Shown here piece after piece: positions 55,178-63,041 of a stretch of DNA of 64,000 nt (positions are counted from its first letter, which is position 1; each line of letters opens with the position of its first letter). Source of the stretch: Novosphingobium rosa NBRC 15208 (GTDB taxonomy: Bacteria > Pseudomonadota > Alphaproteobacteria > Sphingomonadales > Sphingomonadaceae). Location of the stretch: assembly GCF_001598555.1 (NCBI RefSeq), contig NZ_BCZE01000023.1, forward strand, positions 1 through 64,000. Reading direction: 5' to 3'. Both the position numbers and the translations under genes were made by a program. The notes under the pieces were generated by a model, which had not been told where the DNA came from, did no database searches, and was given only the letters and a program-made list of their open reading frames with translations.

Positions 55178-55876
55178 TCAAGATCTGGCGGAGGCCCACT
55201 CAACCGCTGCATCGAACAGGCGCAGCCCGGCCGGCGACAGGTTGGTGAAGGTGTCATTGTTGAGGAACATCATCACCCGGCGGGCCGGGGCCAGGGCCTC
55301 GTAATCCATCGTCGCGCCCTTTTCATAGCCGAAGATCGCCGCCTTCTCGGGCTGGCCGTAGAGTGTGGCGATGGTGGTGGCGCCAAGGCCGGGCTTGCCC
55401 CAGCTCATCGGCGCCTGTTTGACATAGACATTGGCCAGCCCCGCCGGCAGGCCGCCCGCCATGGGATGCGGCGCGTTGACGATCCAGAGATAACGCTCCT
55501 TCTCGGCCTCGCCGAAATCGGCATCGTGGCGCTTGCCGGTCATCGCCAGATCGTCGAGGCAGTCGTTTTCCCAGGTGAGCAGCGGCACAGGGGATTGGCG
55601 CCAGCCCGGATCGACATCCTTGGCCGACACCGTGGAAGAAAGGATCACCAGATCGAAACCCTTGGCGGCGTAGGGCGCGGCGCGCTGGTCGGCGATGTCC
55701 ACGGCGTAACCAGCGGCGTGCAGATGATCGCGCACCTTCAGGTCGATGGGCAGATTGGGGCCTGCCTGCTGCACCACCAGCAGGATGCGTCTGGCCGCCC
55801 CCGCCGCGAAGGTGGGCGAGGCGGCCAGCGCCGCCGTTGCGGCAAAGCCCAGAGCAAAGCTGCGACGGTTCATCAT
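55178..55876 (-). CDS. Exported protein of unknown function, coupled to a siderophore receptor
   Basis: This 232-residue protein has a signal peptide (NRRSFALGFAATAALAASPTFAAGA). The mature part looks like a Rossmann-type alpha/beta domain of the ThuA or glutamine-amidotransferase-like kind (RRILLVVQQAGPNLPIDLKVRDHL, DLVILSSTVSAKDV, ending LFDAAVEWA), but no catalytic Cys-His-Glu set is evident. It starts 4 bases after the receptor stop, so the two are one transcript. Paired ATGs at 55876 and 55873 are possible starts. Confidence 0.75.
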   Translation of the reverse strand: MMNRRSFALGFAATAALAASPTFAAGAARRILLVVQQAGPNLPIDLKVRDHLHAAGYAVDIADQRAAPYAAKGFDLVILSSTVSAKDVDPGWRQSPVPLLTWENDCLDDLAMTGKRHDADFGEAEKERYLWIVNAPHPMAGGLPAGLANVYVKQAPMSWGKPGLGATTIATLYGQPEKAAIFGYEKGATMDYEALAPARRVMMFLNNDTFTNLSPAGLRLFDAAVEWASARS

Positions 55877-55880
55877 CCTG

Positions 55881-58031
55881 TCACAGGGCGATTGAAGCGG
55901 TGAGCGAGACACGGCGCGGATCTCCGATCGAGATGAAATAGAGGTTGACCGCCGACTGGTAATAGGTTCGGTCGAACAGGTTTTTCACGTTGAGCTGGAA
56001 GCTGGTCTTCTTGCCCATGACCGGCAGATCATAGGTGACGAAGGCGTCGGCCACGACATAGGAAGGCAGGAAGAAGCTGTTGGCTGAATCCCCGGCGCGT
56101 CGCCCGACATAGCGCGGGCCCCCGCCGATGCGCAGGCGCCGCCCGCCCGCGATCCGCCCCAGATCATAGACCGCTGAAAGCGAGGCGGTGTTCTTCGCCA
56201 CATTGGCCAGCTGGTTCCCGGCATAGAGCGGGTCTTCGGTGGTCCTGGCGTCGGTGTAGGCATAGCTGGCGATGGTGCTGAGATGGTCGGTGATCTGGCC
56301 GGCCAGATCCAGCTCCACCCCCCGCGAACGGGCGCGCCCGGCGGTGCGGTAATCTGTCAGGCCCGTCGCGGCATTGTACTGCGAGACGATCACATTGCGC
56401 TTGTCGATGTCATAGAGCGCCAGCGTGCCGGTGATGCGATGCGGAATCTCCACCTTCAGTCCGCCCTCGAACTGACGGCCACGCTCGGGCTGGAAGCTGG
56501 AATCCAGCACCAGGCCCGAAGACAAAGGCGCGATGGTCGAGGCCGGTTTCAGCGACTGGCTATAGCTGAAATAGGCCGAGGCAAAGCTGGTGGCCTTATA
56601 GACCAGCCCCGCGCGCGGCAGGAATTTGTCGCCCTCGATGTTGGTGTTGGCCACGAAGGGGCGGCCCTTGCCTGCCACCTGCCGGTAATGGAGGAAGCGG
56701 CCGCCCGCCACCACGATCCACTTGTCGCCCAGATGCAGCGTGTCCTGCCCGAAGAAGGAATAGTCGTGCAGATTGTCTGTCTGGTCGCTGTCGCTGGCCG
56801 AGACGGTGGTGGAGATGGGGTTGAGGCCATAGACCGGCTTGAGATAGTTGAAGCCCACGCTGGGTGTCTGGCGCAGCAGATCGCGGCGATAGATGCGGCG
56901 GTGTTCGTCCTCCACGCCGATCTGGATGTCGTTCCTGAGGCCCGCGACCGTCACCGAACCATCGACATAGGCCGTGCCGTAAAGATCGGTGCTGAGCGCG
57001 CCATTGGTGCCATCGTTGCTGCGCGTGACCGCGCCTGTGGTGGTGTTGACGCCCGCCACACGGAACTGGCCAGCATCGTAGAATTCGGCATTGTAGCTGC
57101 CGCTGAAATGGGCGGCCCAGCCATGGCCCAGCTGATGATCGATGGAGATCTGGCCCAGATGGGTCTGGCCGATCATCGTGTTGGAAGGTTCGTCCAGACG
57201 CTCGCGCGGATCGATGGCCAGCGGCTTGCCGGTCTTGCTGTCGATCGAGGTGCCGCGATCGAAAGGCGCGTTGTAGCGGCGGAATTCATACCACAGCACC
57301 ACCTGCGTTTTCGGCCCGTACCAGGCGAGCGAGGGGGCCACCAGCGTCTCATGCCGGGCGCCGAAATTGCGCCAATAGGCTTCGTCATCCTGATCGACCA
57401 CCAGGCGATAGGCCAGATTGCCCTTGATGGCCCCGGTGGTGTCGAGCATTTCCTCGGCGCCATTGCGGCCATGGGCATAGGTGTCGCCCGTGACCGACAG
57501 CATGGTGGCCGATTTCGTCAGCGGCTTCTTGCTGACGACATTGATCACCCCGCCCGGGTCCATGATGCCATAGAGCAGCGAGGAGGGCCCTTTCAGCACC
57601 TCCACGCTTTCCGCCGCCGCATTGAAGCCGCGTCCCTGCACCAGCGGCATGCCATTGTGCATGATCGATCCGTCACGATTGCCGCCGAAGCCGCGCTTCA
57701 TGATGGTGTCCTGCGTGGAGGCCAGCGTGTTGCCCTGCGTGATGCCGCTGACATTGGTCAGCACATCGTCGAGATAGCGCGGGCGCTGATCGCGGATCAC
57801 CTGCGCTGCCACGATGTTGACCACCTGAGGCACATCGAGCGCGCGGGCCGTGGAGCGCAGGGTCGAGGCATCGGGCGTGGGTTGATACCGATCATCGGCG
57901 CCGATCTGCACCTGTGACGCGCGGCCCGTCACCACGATCGTATCCTGCGGCGGGGGCGGTGTCTCGGCATGAGCAGGCACGGCATGCGCCAGCAGGGCCG
58001 ATGAGGCGAAAAAGGCGGATTTGAACGACAC
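55881..58031 (-). CDS. TonB-dependent siderophore receptor
   Basis: The 716-residue receptor has a signal peptide ending at AHAE (about 23), a TonB box near DTIVVTGRA, and the FhuA/FepA-siderophore plug pattern: ALDVPQVVNIVAAQVIRDQ, GITQGNTLA, VEVLKGPSSLLYGIMDPGGVINVVSKKP. The barrel ends NLYFISIGDPRRVSLTASIAL, typical of hydroxamate-type siderophore receptors. A Fur-like inverted repeat lies 31 bp upstream, consistent with iron repression. The exact siderophore cannot be told. Confidence 0.93.
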   Translation of the reverse strand: MSFKSAFFASSALLAHAVPAHAETPPPPQDTIVVTGRASQVQIGADDRYQPTPDASTLRSTARALDVPQVVNIVAAQVIRDQRPRYLDDVLTNVSGITQGNTLASTQDTIMKRGFGGNRDGSIMHNGMPLVQGRGFNAAAESVEVLKGPSSLLYGIMDPGGVINVVSKKPLTKSATMLSVTGDTYAHGRNGAEEMLDTTGAIKGNLAYRLVVDQDDEAYWRNFGARHETLVAPSLAWYGPKTQVVLWYEFRRYNAPFDRGTSIDSKTGKPLAIDPRERLDEPSNTMIGQTHLGQISIDHQLGHGWAAHFSGSYNAEFYDAGQFRVAGVNTTTGAVTRSNDGTNGALSTDLYGTAYVDGSVTVAGLRNDIQIGVEDEHRRIYRRDLLRQTPSVGFNYLKPVYGLNPISTTVSASDSDQTDNLHDYSFFGQDTLHLGDKWIVVAGGRFLHYRQVAGKGRPFVANTNIEGDKFLPRAGLVYKATSFASAYFSYSQSLKPASTIAPLSSGLVLDSSFQPERGRQFEGGLKVEIPHRITGTLALYDIDKRNVIVSQYNAATGLTDYRTAGRARSRGVELDLAGQITDHLSTIASYAYTDARTTEDPLYAGNQLANVAKNTASLSAVYDLGRIAGGRRLRIGGGPRYVGRRAGDSANSFFLPSYVVADAFVTYDLPVMGKKTSFQLNVKNLFDRTYYQSAVNLYFISIGDPRRVSLTASIAL

Positions 58032-58061
58032 GAAAGGTTCTCGCTTGGTTTAATTTTATGA

Positions 58062-58086
58062 GATAATGAGAGTCGATTGCATTATC
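58062..58086. promoter_or_regulatory. Fur-like inverted repeat at siderophore receptor
   Basis: GATAATG (58062-58068) and CATTATC (58080-58086) are exact Fur-box half-sites in inverted orientation. They are separated by 11 bases rather than the classical 5, that is, one extra hexamer. The rest of the 58032-58340 gap is promoter DNA for the receptor and response-regulator genes. Confidence 0.6.
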
Positions 58087-58340
58087 ATGTGGCGCCTAGC
58101 GAGATTGGCGGCTGGCGTAAAGCGCTTCCGGCAACATTGGGAATCTTTAACTTTTTACACCATGCGGATGCCACCTTGCCGGGCATCGGAGGTGGATCAG
58201 GTGCAGGCATGCCGCGCCGCAATGTTGATTTTTCCCAACTTGGCTCAGGCCAATCCGATGGCGTATCCAATTTGAGCATCGGCATTGTTGTCAATGTCGG
58301 CAGCGCATGCCCGTCTTGGGGCGCAAGAGGGCCGAGCGTG

Positions 58341-59021
58341 ATGAAAATCCTCTTCCTCGAAGATGATGAACTTCTTCTCAACAGCCTGGTGCATGTTTTA
58401 GAAGAAGCACAACATACCGTCGAAACCTGTAAGTCAGGGCAAGATGCCATTTATCTGGCCGGGTCGCATGATTATGATGTGCTGATCTTTGACCGCATGG
58501 TCGAAGGCGTCGACGGATTGAAGGCCATTAAAATATTGCGGAGCATGGGCGTACAGACCCCGGCCTTGTTTCTTACGGCCATGACCGGCGTGGATGATCG
58601 CGTCGATGGGCTGGAGGCGGGAGCGGATGATTACCTTGCCAAACCTTTTGCCACGCGTGAGCTGCTCGCCCGGATCATGGCACTGGGGCGCCGCGCGACC
58701 TATGGTGAAACCTCGGCCTGTCTGACCGTCGGCGATATCGAGATCGACCGCTTGAAGCGGCAGGTCAGGCGTGGCGGGGCTCCTATTCCGTTGCAGGTGC
58801 AGGAGTTCAAACTGCTGGAGTATCTCATGCTGCATGCGGGACAGATCGTGACGCGCAGCATGTTGCTTGAGGGTGTTTGGTCCTATCACTTCGAGGTCAG
58901 GACCAACATCGTCGAGAGCCATATGAGCCGATTGCGCGCGAAACTATGCGTGGATGGAAAGCCGGACCCAATTCAGACGTTGCGCCGTATTGGCTATCGC
59001 TTCGATGTTATGGAGGCATGA
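58341..59021 (+). CDS. OmpR/PhoB-family response regulator (orphan)
   Basis: This 226-residue regulator has a receiver domain with Glu7-Asp8-Asp9, phosphoacceptor Asp51 (LIFDRMVEGVDG), Thr79 and Lys101 (LAKPF), and a C-terminal winged helix (about 125-222; RQVRRGGAPIPLQVQEFKLLEYLM, VESHMSRLRAKL, IQTLRRIGYRF). The start at 58341 gives the canonical MKILFLEDDE; the frame extends upstream without similarity. No histidine kinase gene is adjacent, so its partner is elsewhere or it acts alone. Confidence 0.94.
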   Translation: MKILFLEDDELLLNSLVHVLEEAQHTVETCKSGQDAIYLAGSHDYDVLIFDRMVEGVDGLKAIKILRSMGVQTPALFLTAMTGVDDRVDGLEAGADDYLAKPFATRELLARIMALGRRATYGETSACLTVGDIEIDRLKRQVRRGGAPIPLQVQEFKLLEYLMLHAGQIVTRSMLLEGVWSYHFEVRTNIVESHMSRLRAKLCVDGKPDPIQTLRRIGYRFDVMEA

Positions 59022-59034
59022 CGGCTATTTGAAC

Positions 59035-59072
59035 AATCCTGCCGGCCAGCATTATTGCAGACCGGCAGGATT
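59035..59072. terminator. Bidirectional terminator regulator / TonB receptor
   Basis: AATCCTGCCGG (59035-59045) and CCGGCAGGATT (59062-59072) form an 11-bp perfect stem with a 16-nt loop in the 59-bp gap between convergent genes. Confidence 0.65.
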
Positions 59073-59080
59073 GATGGGAC

Positions 59081-61738
59081 TCAGAACTTGATGTTGAAGC
59101 CGGCCAGCAGTGATGATCCGAACATCTCGCGCTGGATCACGCGGTTGGCTGAGCCTTCCGTCAACGTATGGGCGGTGTTGAGCAGATTACGCCCCGATGC
59201 ATAGATCGAAACCTTGTCGGTTACGGCATAGCTGACGCTGACATCGGCGGAGAGGCGTGCCTCTGTATATTGATCCAGCGCACGGCTGGTGCTGACATAG
59301 AGCAGGCTGCGCCCCACATAGGTGACAGCGCCCCGGATGTTGAACTTGCCGTCATCCCAATAGAGCGCGGCGTTGTAATTGTCCTTCGAGGTGGAGGGCA
59401 GCATGGCATTCTCGCCTGCGCGGATCTGGGCCTTTGAATCCACATAGGTGTAATTGGCCGAAACGCCGAAATGGCCGAGCGGGCCGGGCAGGAAGCTGAG
59501 ATGCTGATCATAGTTCAGCTCGAAGCCGCGCGCATGGGCATGCGCGATGTTGCTGTAGGTGACGGATTGCGTGGGCGTGCTCTGCGATCCCAGCGCGCCC
59601 AGGATCACCGGATTGGTGATGCCGCCATAGAGGGTGCGCCCGAAGATGTAGTTCGACAGCTCCTTGTCGAACAGGCCCAGCGAGACGATGCCGCCATGGG
59701 GCAGATATTGCTCCACCGAGAGATCGAAATTCTGCGAGGTGATCGGCTTGAGATTGGGATTGCCCGAAGTGACGATGTTGTTCGCCGTATCGATGGTCGC
59801 TGCCGGATCGACCTGGTTGAAGCCGGGGCGGGCGATGGTGCTGGAATAGGAAGCGCGCAGCACCAGATCCTTGCGCATCTCGAAACGCGCCTGAATCGAG
59901 GGGAAGACGTTGGTGTAGCTGGCCCTGGATGTCACCGGGATCAGCGTCGAGCCATTGTAGGTCGCCGTTTGCCCGCCGCGATCGGTGGTGGCGCTGGTGG
60001 AGTTGGTGGGGACGGTGGTGTTGCCGCTGTAGACCGCATCGGTATGCTCGATGCGCAGCCCGCCGATCAGGCCAAGGCGGCCCAGCTTCAGCTGCCCCTG
60101 CACATAACCGGCATAGACATCCTCGCGATTGTCCTGCTGCACGGCCAGGCCGCCGAAGCTGTTGGCGGCGTCATTGGTGGCGAAACCGGCGCCCGCGCCA
60201 TTGGCCCACAGGGCGCGTACGGCAGGGATGCCGATGTTGGGCCCATCCGCGTAATGGTTCTGATAGTAATAGACCTGACCCGGCTCGACATAGGAGGAGA
60301 GCGCCGCGCCCGGCACGGCGGTGGAGGTGTATGGGTTGTAGACATGGGTGTTGGTGCGGCGGCGGAAGGCCACGCCCGCTTTCAGGTCTTCATGCCTTTC
60401 GCCGCCCAGCAGATGCGTCGGCAGCGTGGCATCCAGCCCGCCGGCCCATTCGCGGGTGCGATAGAGCTGGTTGTTGTTGGTCACGCCGGAGAGCGTATAG
60501 CCGCTGGTGTCAGCCGGATTGGCGCCCGAAGTCGACCAGCCGGGATAATTGTAATTGCGCTGATTGTAGGTGAAGCTGGCGCCCGAGGGCTTGGACGTGA
60601 AGGTGGTGATCGTATCATAGGGGCGATAGTCCCGGCCCTGCGCGTAGGAGCCGTGATAATCCAGCCGCAGATTGCCGATCTTGTTGTGGCCGCCCGCCGT
60701 GAAGACGTCGAGGCTCACCTGCTCCAGCATGTCGCGCACGCTCTTGTCGAACTGCTTGACCGGAGAGGTGATGCTGCCATCGGCGTTCTGCACCGATGTT
60801 CCGCTGGTCTTGATGACCATGCGGTCGCGGTCGACCTGCTCGTCGTAACCGGTGCGCAGATAGCGGATGAAGAGATGCGTATCGGGGTTGGGATCATAGG
60901 CCGCCTCGATCGCGCCGCCCTTGGTGGTGCGGTGGAAGCGGTAATAGGCCTGGGTGTAGCTCGACCAGCCGAGATTGGGCTGGCTGGCGGAATCGGAGAA
61001 GCTGGCGCGGCGGTCGTCATTGCCCAGCGCATCCTTGTAATAGGTCAGGCTGGCGACCACCGAGAAAGGCTTGTCATCGCCCGAACCGCCGAAGCGGAAA
61101 CCGCCGCTGGCCGAGAGATCCACCACCGGCGTGTTGCGCGAGAACTGCACGCCTGAGCCCAGATGCAGGTCGAGAAAGTGGTTGCGCCCGGCGGGTATCG
61201 CCATGGGGGTGATCTCGATGGTGCCGCCCAGCGCCTCGGCGTCCTGATCGGGGCGGTTGGTCTTGGTGATGGTCATCGCGCCGATCATGCCGGTGGGAAA
61301 GGCGTCGAAGGCGAAGGCCCGCCCGCCGTTCTGCGGGGTCACCGGATTGGTCGGGGGCAGATGAATGCCGCCATAGGTGGTGGTGGTGAGGTCCGCGTCC
61401 AGCCCGCGAATGTTAACCCAGCGGCCTTGCCCGGTGTCCACCGCCAGAGAGGCGCCGGGCAGGCGGGCGATGGCCTCGCCCGCGTTGAGGTCGGGCAGGC
61501 GGCGCGCCTCGCCCTGGGTGATCGACTGGATCAGATTGGGGGCATCCTCCTGCGCTGCGCGCGAGGGGCTGTCGGCCTGCTTGCCCGAGACGATGATGGT
61601 TCCGGGGGCTGCCGAATCTGTGGCCGAGCCTGCTTCCTCCGCCCGGGCCTGGCCCGGCAAGGATGGAAGAGCCATGGCTAAAGCCAGAGCAAGAAAGGAT
61701 ATGTTGCGACCTGAATAAGCGCGCGACCTTTTGGACAC
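59081..61738 (-). CDS. TonB-dependent receptor, oligosaccharide/oar-like type
   Basis: The 885-residue receptor has a signal peptide ending near ARAE (about 34) and GTIIVSGKQ as TonB-box region. Its plug has the PDLNAGEAIARLPGASLAVD pattern and ITKTNRPDQDAEALGGTIEI; this plug type is common in sphingomonad and Caulobacter receptors for sugars or peptides. The barrel ends SSLLAGFNIKF with terminal Phe. Its C-terminal 300 residues are clearly homologous to the receptor fragment at the window end. A 22-bp inverted repeat lies 135 bp upstream. Confidence 0.93.
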   Translation of the reverse strand: MSKRSRAYSGRNISFLALALAMALPSLPGQARAEEAGSATDSAAPGTIIVSGKQADSPSRAAQEDAPNLIQSITQGEARRLPDLNAGEAIARLPGASLAVDTGQGRWVNIRGLDADLTTTTYGGIHLPPTNPVTPQNGGRAFAFDAFPTGMIGAMTITKTNRPDQDAEALGGTIEITPMAIPAGRNHFLDLHLGSGVQFSRNTPVVDLSASGGFRFGGSGDDKPFSVVASLTYYKDALGNDDRRASFSDSASQPNLGWSSYTQAYYRFHRTTKGGAIEAAYDPNPDTHLFIRYLRTGYDEQVDRDRMVIKTSGTSVQNADGSITSPVKQFDKSVRDMLEQVSLDVFTAGGHNKIGNLRLDYHGSYAQGRDYRPYDTITTFTSKPSGASFTYNQRNYNYPGWSTSGANPADTSGYTLSGVTNNNQLYRTREWAGGLDATLPTHLLGGERHEDLKAGVAFRRRTNTHVYNPYTSTAVPGAALSSYVEPGQVYYYQNHYADGPNIGIPAVRALWANGAGAGFATNDAANSFGGLAVQQDNREDVYAGYVQGQLKLGRLGLIGGLRIEHTDAVYSGNTTVPTNSTSATTDRGGQTATYNGSTLIPVTSRASYTNVFPSIQARFEMRKDLVLRASYSSTIARPGFNQVDPAATIDTANNIVTSGNPNLKPITSQNFDLSVEQYLPHGGIVSLGLFDKELSNYIFGRTLYGGITNPVILGALGSQSTPTQSVTYSNIAHAHARGFELNYDQHLSFLPGPLGHFGVSANYTYVDSKAQIRAGENAMLPSTSKDNYNAALYWDDGKFNIRGAVTYVGRSLLYVSTSRALDQYTEARLSADVSVSYAVTDKVSIYASGRNLLNTAHTLTEGSANRVIQREMFGSSLLAGFNIKF

Positions 61739-61872
61739 GAGTTCCTCCGATTGTTCAGCCTGAGTGAAGGTGAGGAGGGAGGCGGTTTTTCTTTCCCCCT
61801 GCCGCTCGGAGGGCGCGATTAGAGGGGAAGAATTATGCGAAAATTATCGACGCGTCTGGCATGCCGGGAAAT

Positions 61873-61894
61873 ATTGTTAAATGTTTCCAACAAT
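61873..61894. promoter_or_regulatory. ATTGTT/AACAAT inverted repeat upstream of TonB receptor
   Basis: ATTGTT (61873-61878) and AACAAT (61889-61894) are inverted with a 10-base spacer, and a further AACAAT begins at 61902. This AT-rich stretch is unlike its surroundings and may be an operator or core promoter for the receptor at 59081. Confidence 0.4.
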
Positions 61895-61975
61895 GATTTG
61901 TAACAATCTTGACTTGCATGACGCCTATCCACCCCGGCTTCTCGCGGGCGGGCGATGCGCCGGATCCCCAACGAA

Positions 61976-62003
61976 ACAAGCCCCATGCAGGCATGGGGCT
62001 TGT
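61976..62003 (-). terminator. Terminator of the YncE/TonB unit
   Basis: A perfect 13-bp stem (ACAAGCCCCATGC and its complement) with a 2-nt centre starts 24 bases past the YncE-like stop on the minus strand, followed there by TTTCGTT. This is the strongest hairpin in the window. Confidence 0.8.
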
Positions 62004-62027
62004 CCGTTTTCGTCTGGCAGGACTGTC

Positions 62028-63026
62028 TTACCGCGTTTCGAAGATCTGCAGCGCGGCCACTTGTGCCCCCTTCTTCGGACGCATCACATAGAGCCGATGC
62101 AGCTTGCCGACATAGAGAGAGGTCTTGCCGACGAGCGCGGGATCGGTCTCCAGCAGCCGGGCCGCGCCATCCGCCGCCAGTTGGTAGCGGCTCATGCCGG
62201 TGTCGCCGGAAAAGTAGAGGATGCGCTTCTCGTGATCGAAGGACACGCTGTCGGCGGTTTCCGTCGCCGGGAGCGACTGGAGCGTTCTCCCGCTTCGCGC
62301 GTCGATCACCGTCAGGCGGCCCGGCTCACGCGATCCGGCATAGAGGCGCTGGCTGCCCGCATCGAAGGCCAGCGGCACGCTCTTCCTGAGCCCTTCGGGC
62401 CGCCACGTGCTGACTGCGCCGCTGTCAAGCTGCACCACGCCGATGGCATCCTTGTCACGCATGCTGACGAAGAGGCGCTTGCCCGCCGTATCGATCGCCA
62501 GTCCCTTGAGCACCAGCGCGGGCACCTGAAAGCTGCGCACCACCTCCAGCGTGTCGAGCGAGATGGCGCTGATGCGCGATCCCGTCGCATTAGCATCGCC
62601 ATCGCGGCTGCTGACGTAGAAGATCCGCGCGGCGCTATCGAGCACGCCGGTGTCGGGCTTGGCGCCCACCGGGATGGTCTTGACGGGCTGCAAATCGGCG
62701 GTCAGCACCTCGACCGTGCCGTCCTTGCCATTGGCGAAGAGCAGATGCCCCCGCGCCTTGTCCAGCACGGCCTTATGCGGCGAAGAGGCCGGCACGCTTT
62801 TGAGCAGGGCGCCGCTCGTCAGGTCGAACATGTCCATGGCGTCGCCGTCCTCGGCGGCCACATAGAGCCGGTTGGCGGTGACATCGGCCACAAGCTGGTC
62901 CCAGTCGCCTTCGGGCATGGCGGGCACCGGCGTGGTCGAGAGCAGGCGATAGGGCGATGGGGCGGCCAAAGCCGCCGTGCCCTGCAGCAGCGCCATGCCC
63001 AGCGAGAGGAGAAGAAGCTTTTTCAT
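62028..63026 (-). CDS. YncE-like periplasmic beta-propeller protein
   Basis: The 332-residue protein has a signal peptide (LLLLSLGMALLQGTAALAA, cleavage near 22) and about seven repeats of the NHL/YncE type (LYVAAEDGDAMDMFDLTSG, LLFANGKDGTVEVLTADLQ, LFVSMRDKDAIGVVQLDSG, LYAGSREPGRLTVIDARSG). These propellers bind ligands or peptides; a role with the receptor it follows is likely. It starts 15 bases after the upstream TonB receptor stop. Activity is unknown. Confidence 0.88.
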   Translation of the reverse strand: MKKLLLLSLGMALLQGTAALAAPSPYRLLSTTPVPAMPEGDWDQLVADVTANRLYVAAEDGDAMDMFDLTSGALLKSVPASSPHKAVLDKARGHLLFANGKDGTVEVLTADLQPVKTIPVGAKPDTGVLDSAARIFYVSSRDGDANATGSRISAISLDTLEVVRSFQVPALVLKGLAIDTAGKRLFVSMRDKDAIGVVQLDSGAVSTWRPEGLRKSVPLAFDAGSQRLYAGSREPGRLTVIDARSGRTLQSLPATETADSVSFDHEKRILYFSGDTGMSRYQLAADGAARLLETDPALVGKTSLYVGKLHRLYVMRPKKGAQVAALQIFETR

Positions 63027-63041
63027 AAGGTTGACCTTTCT

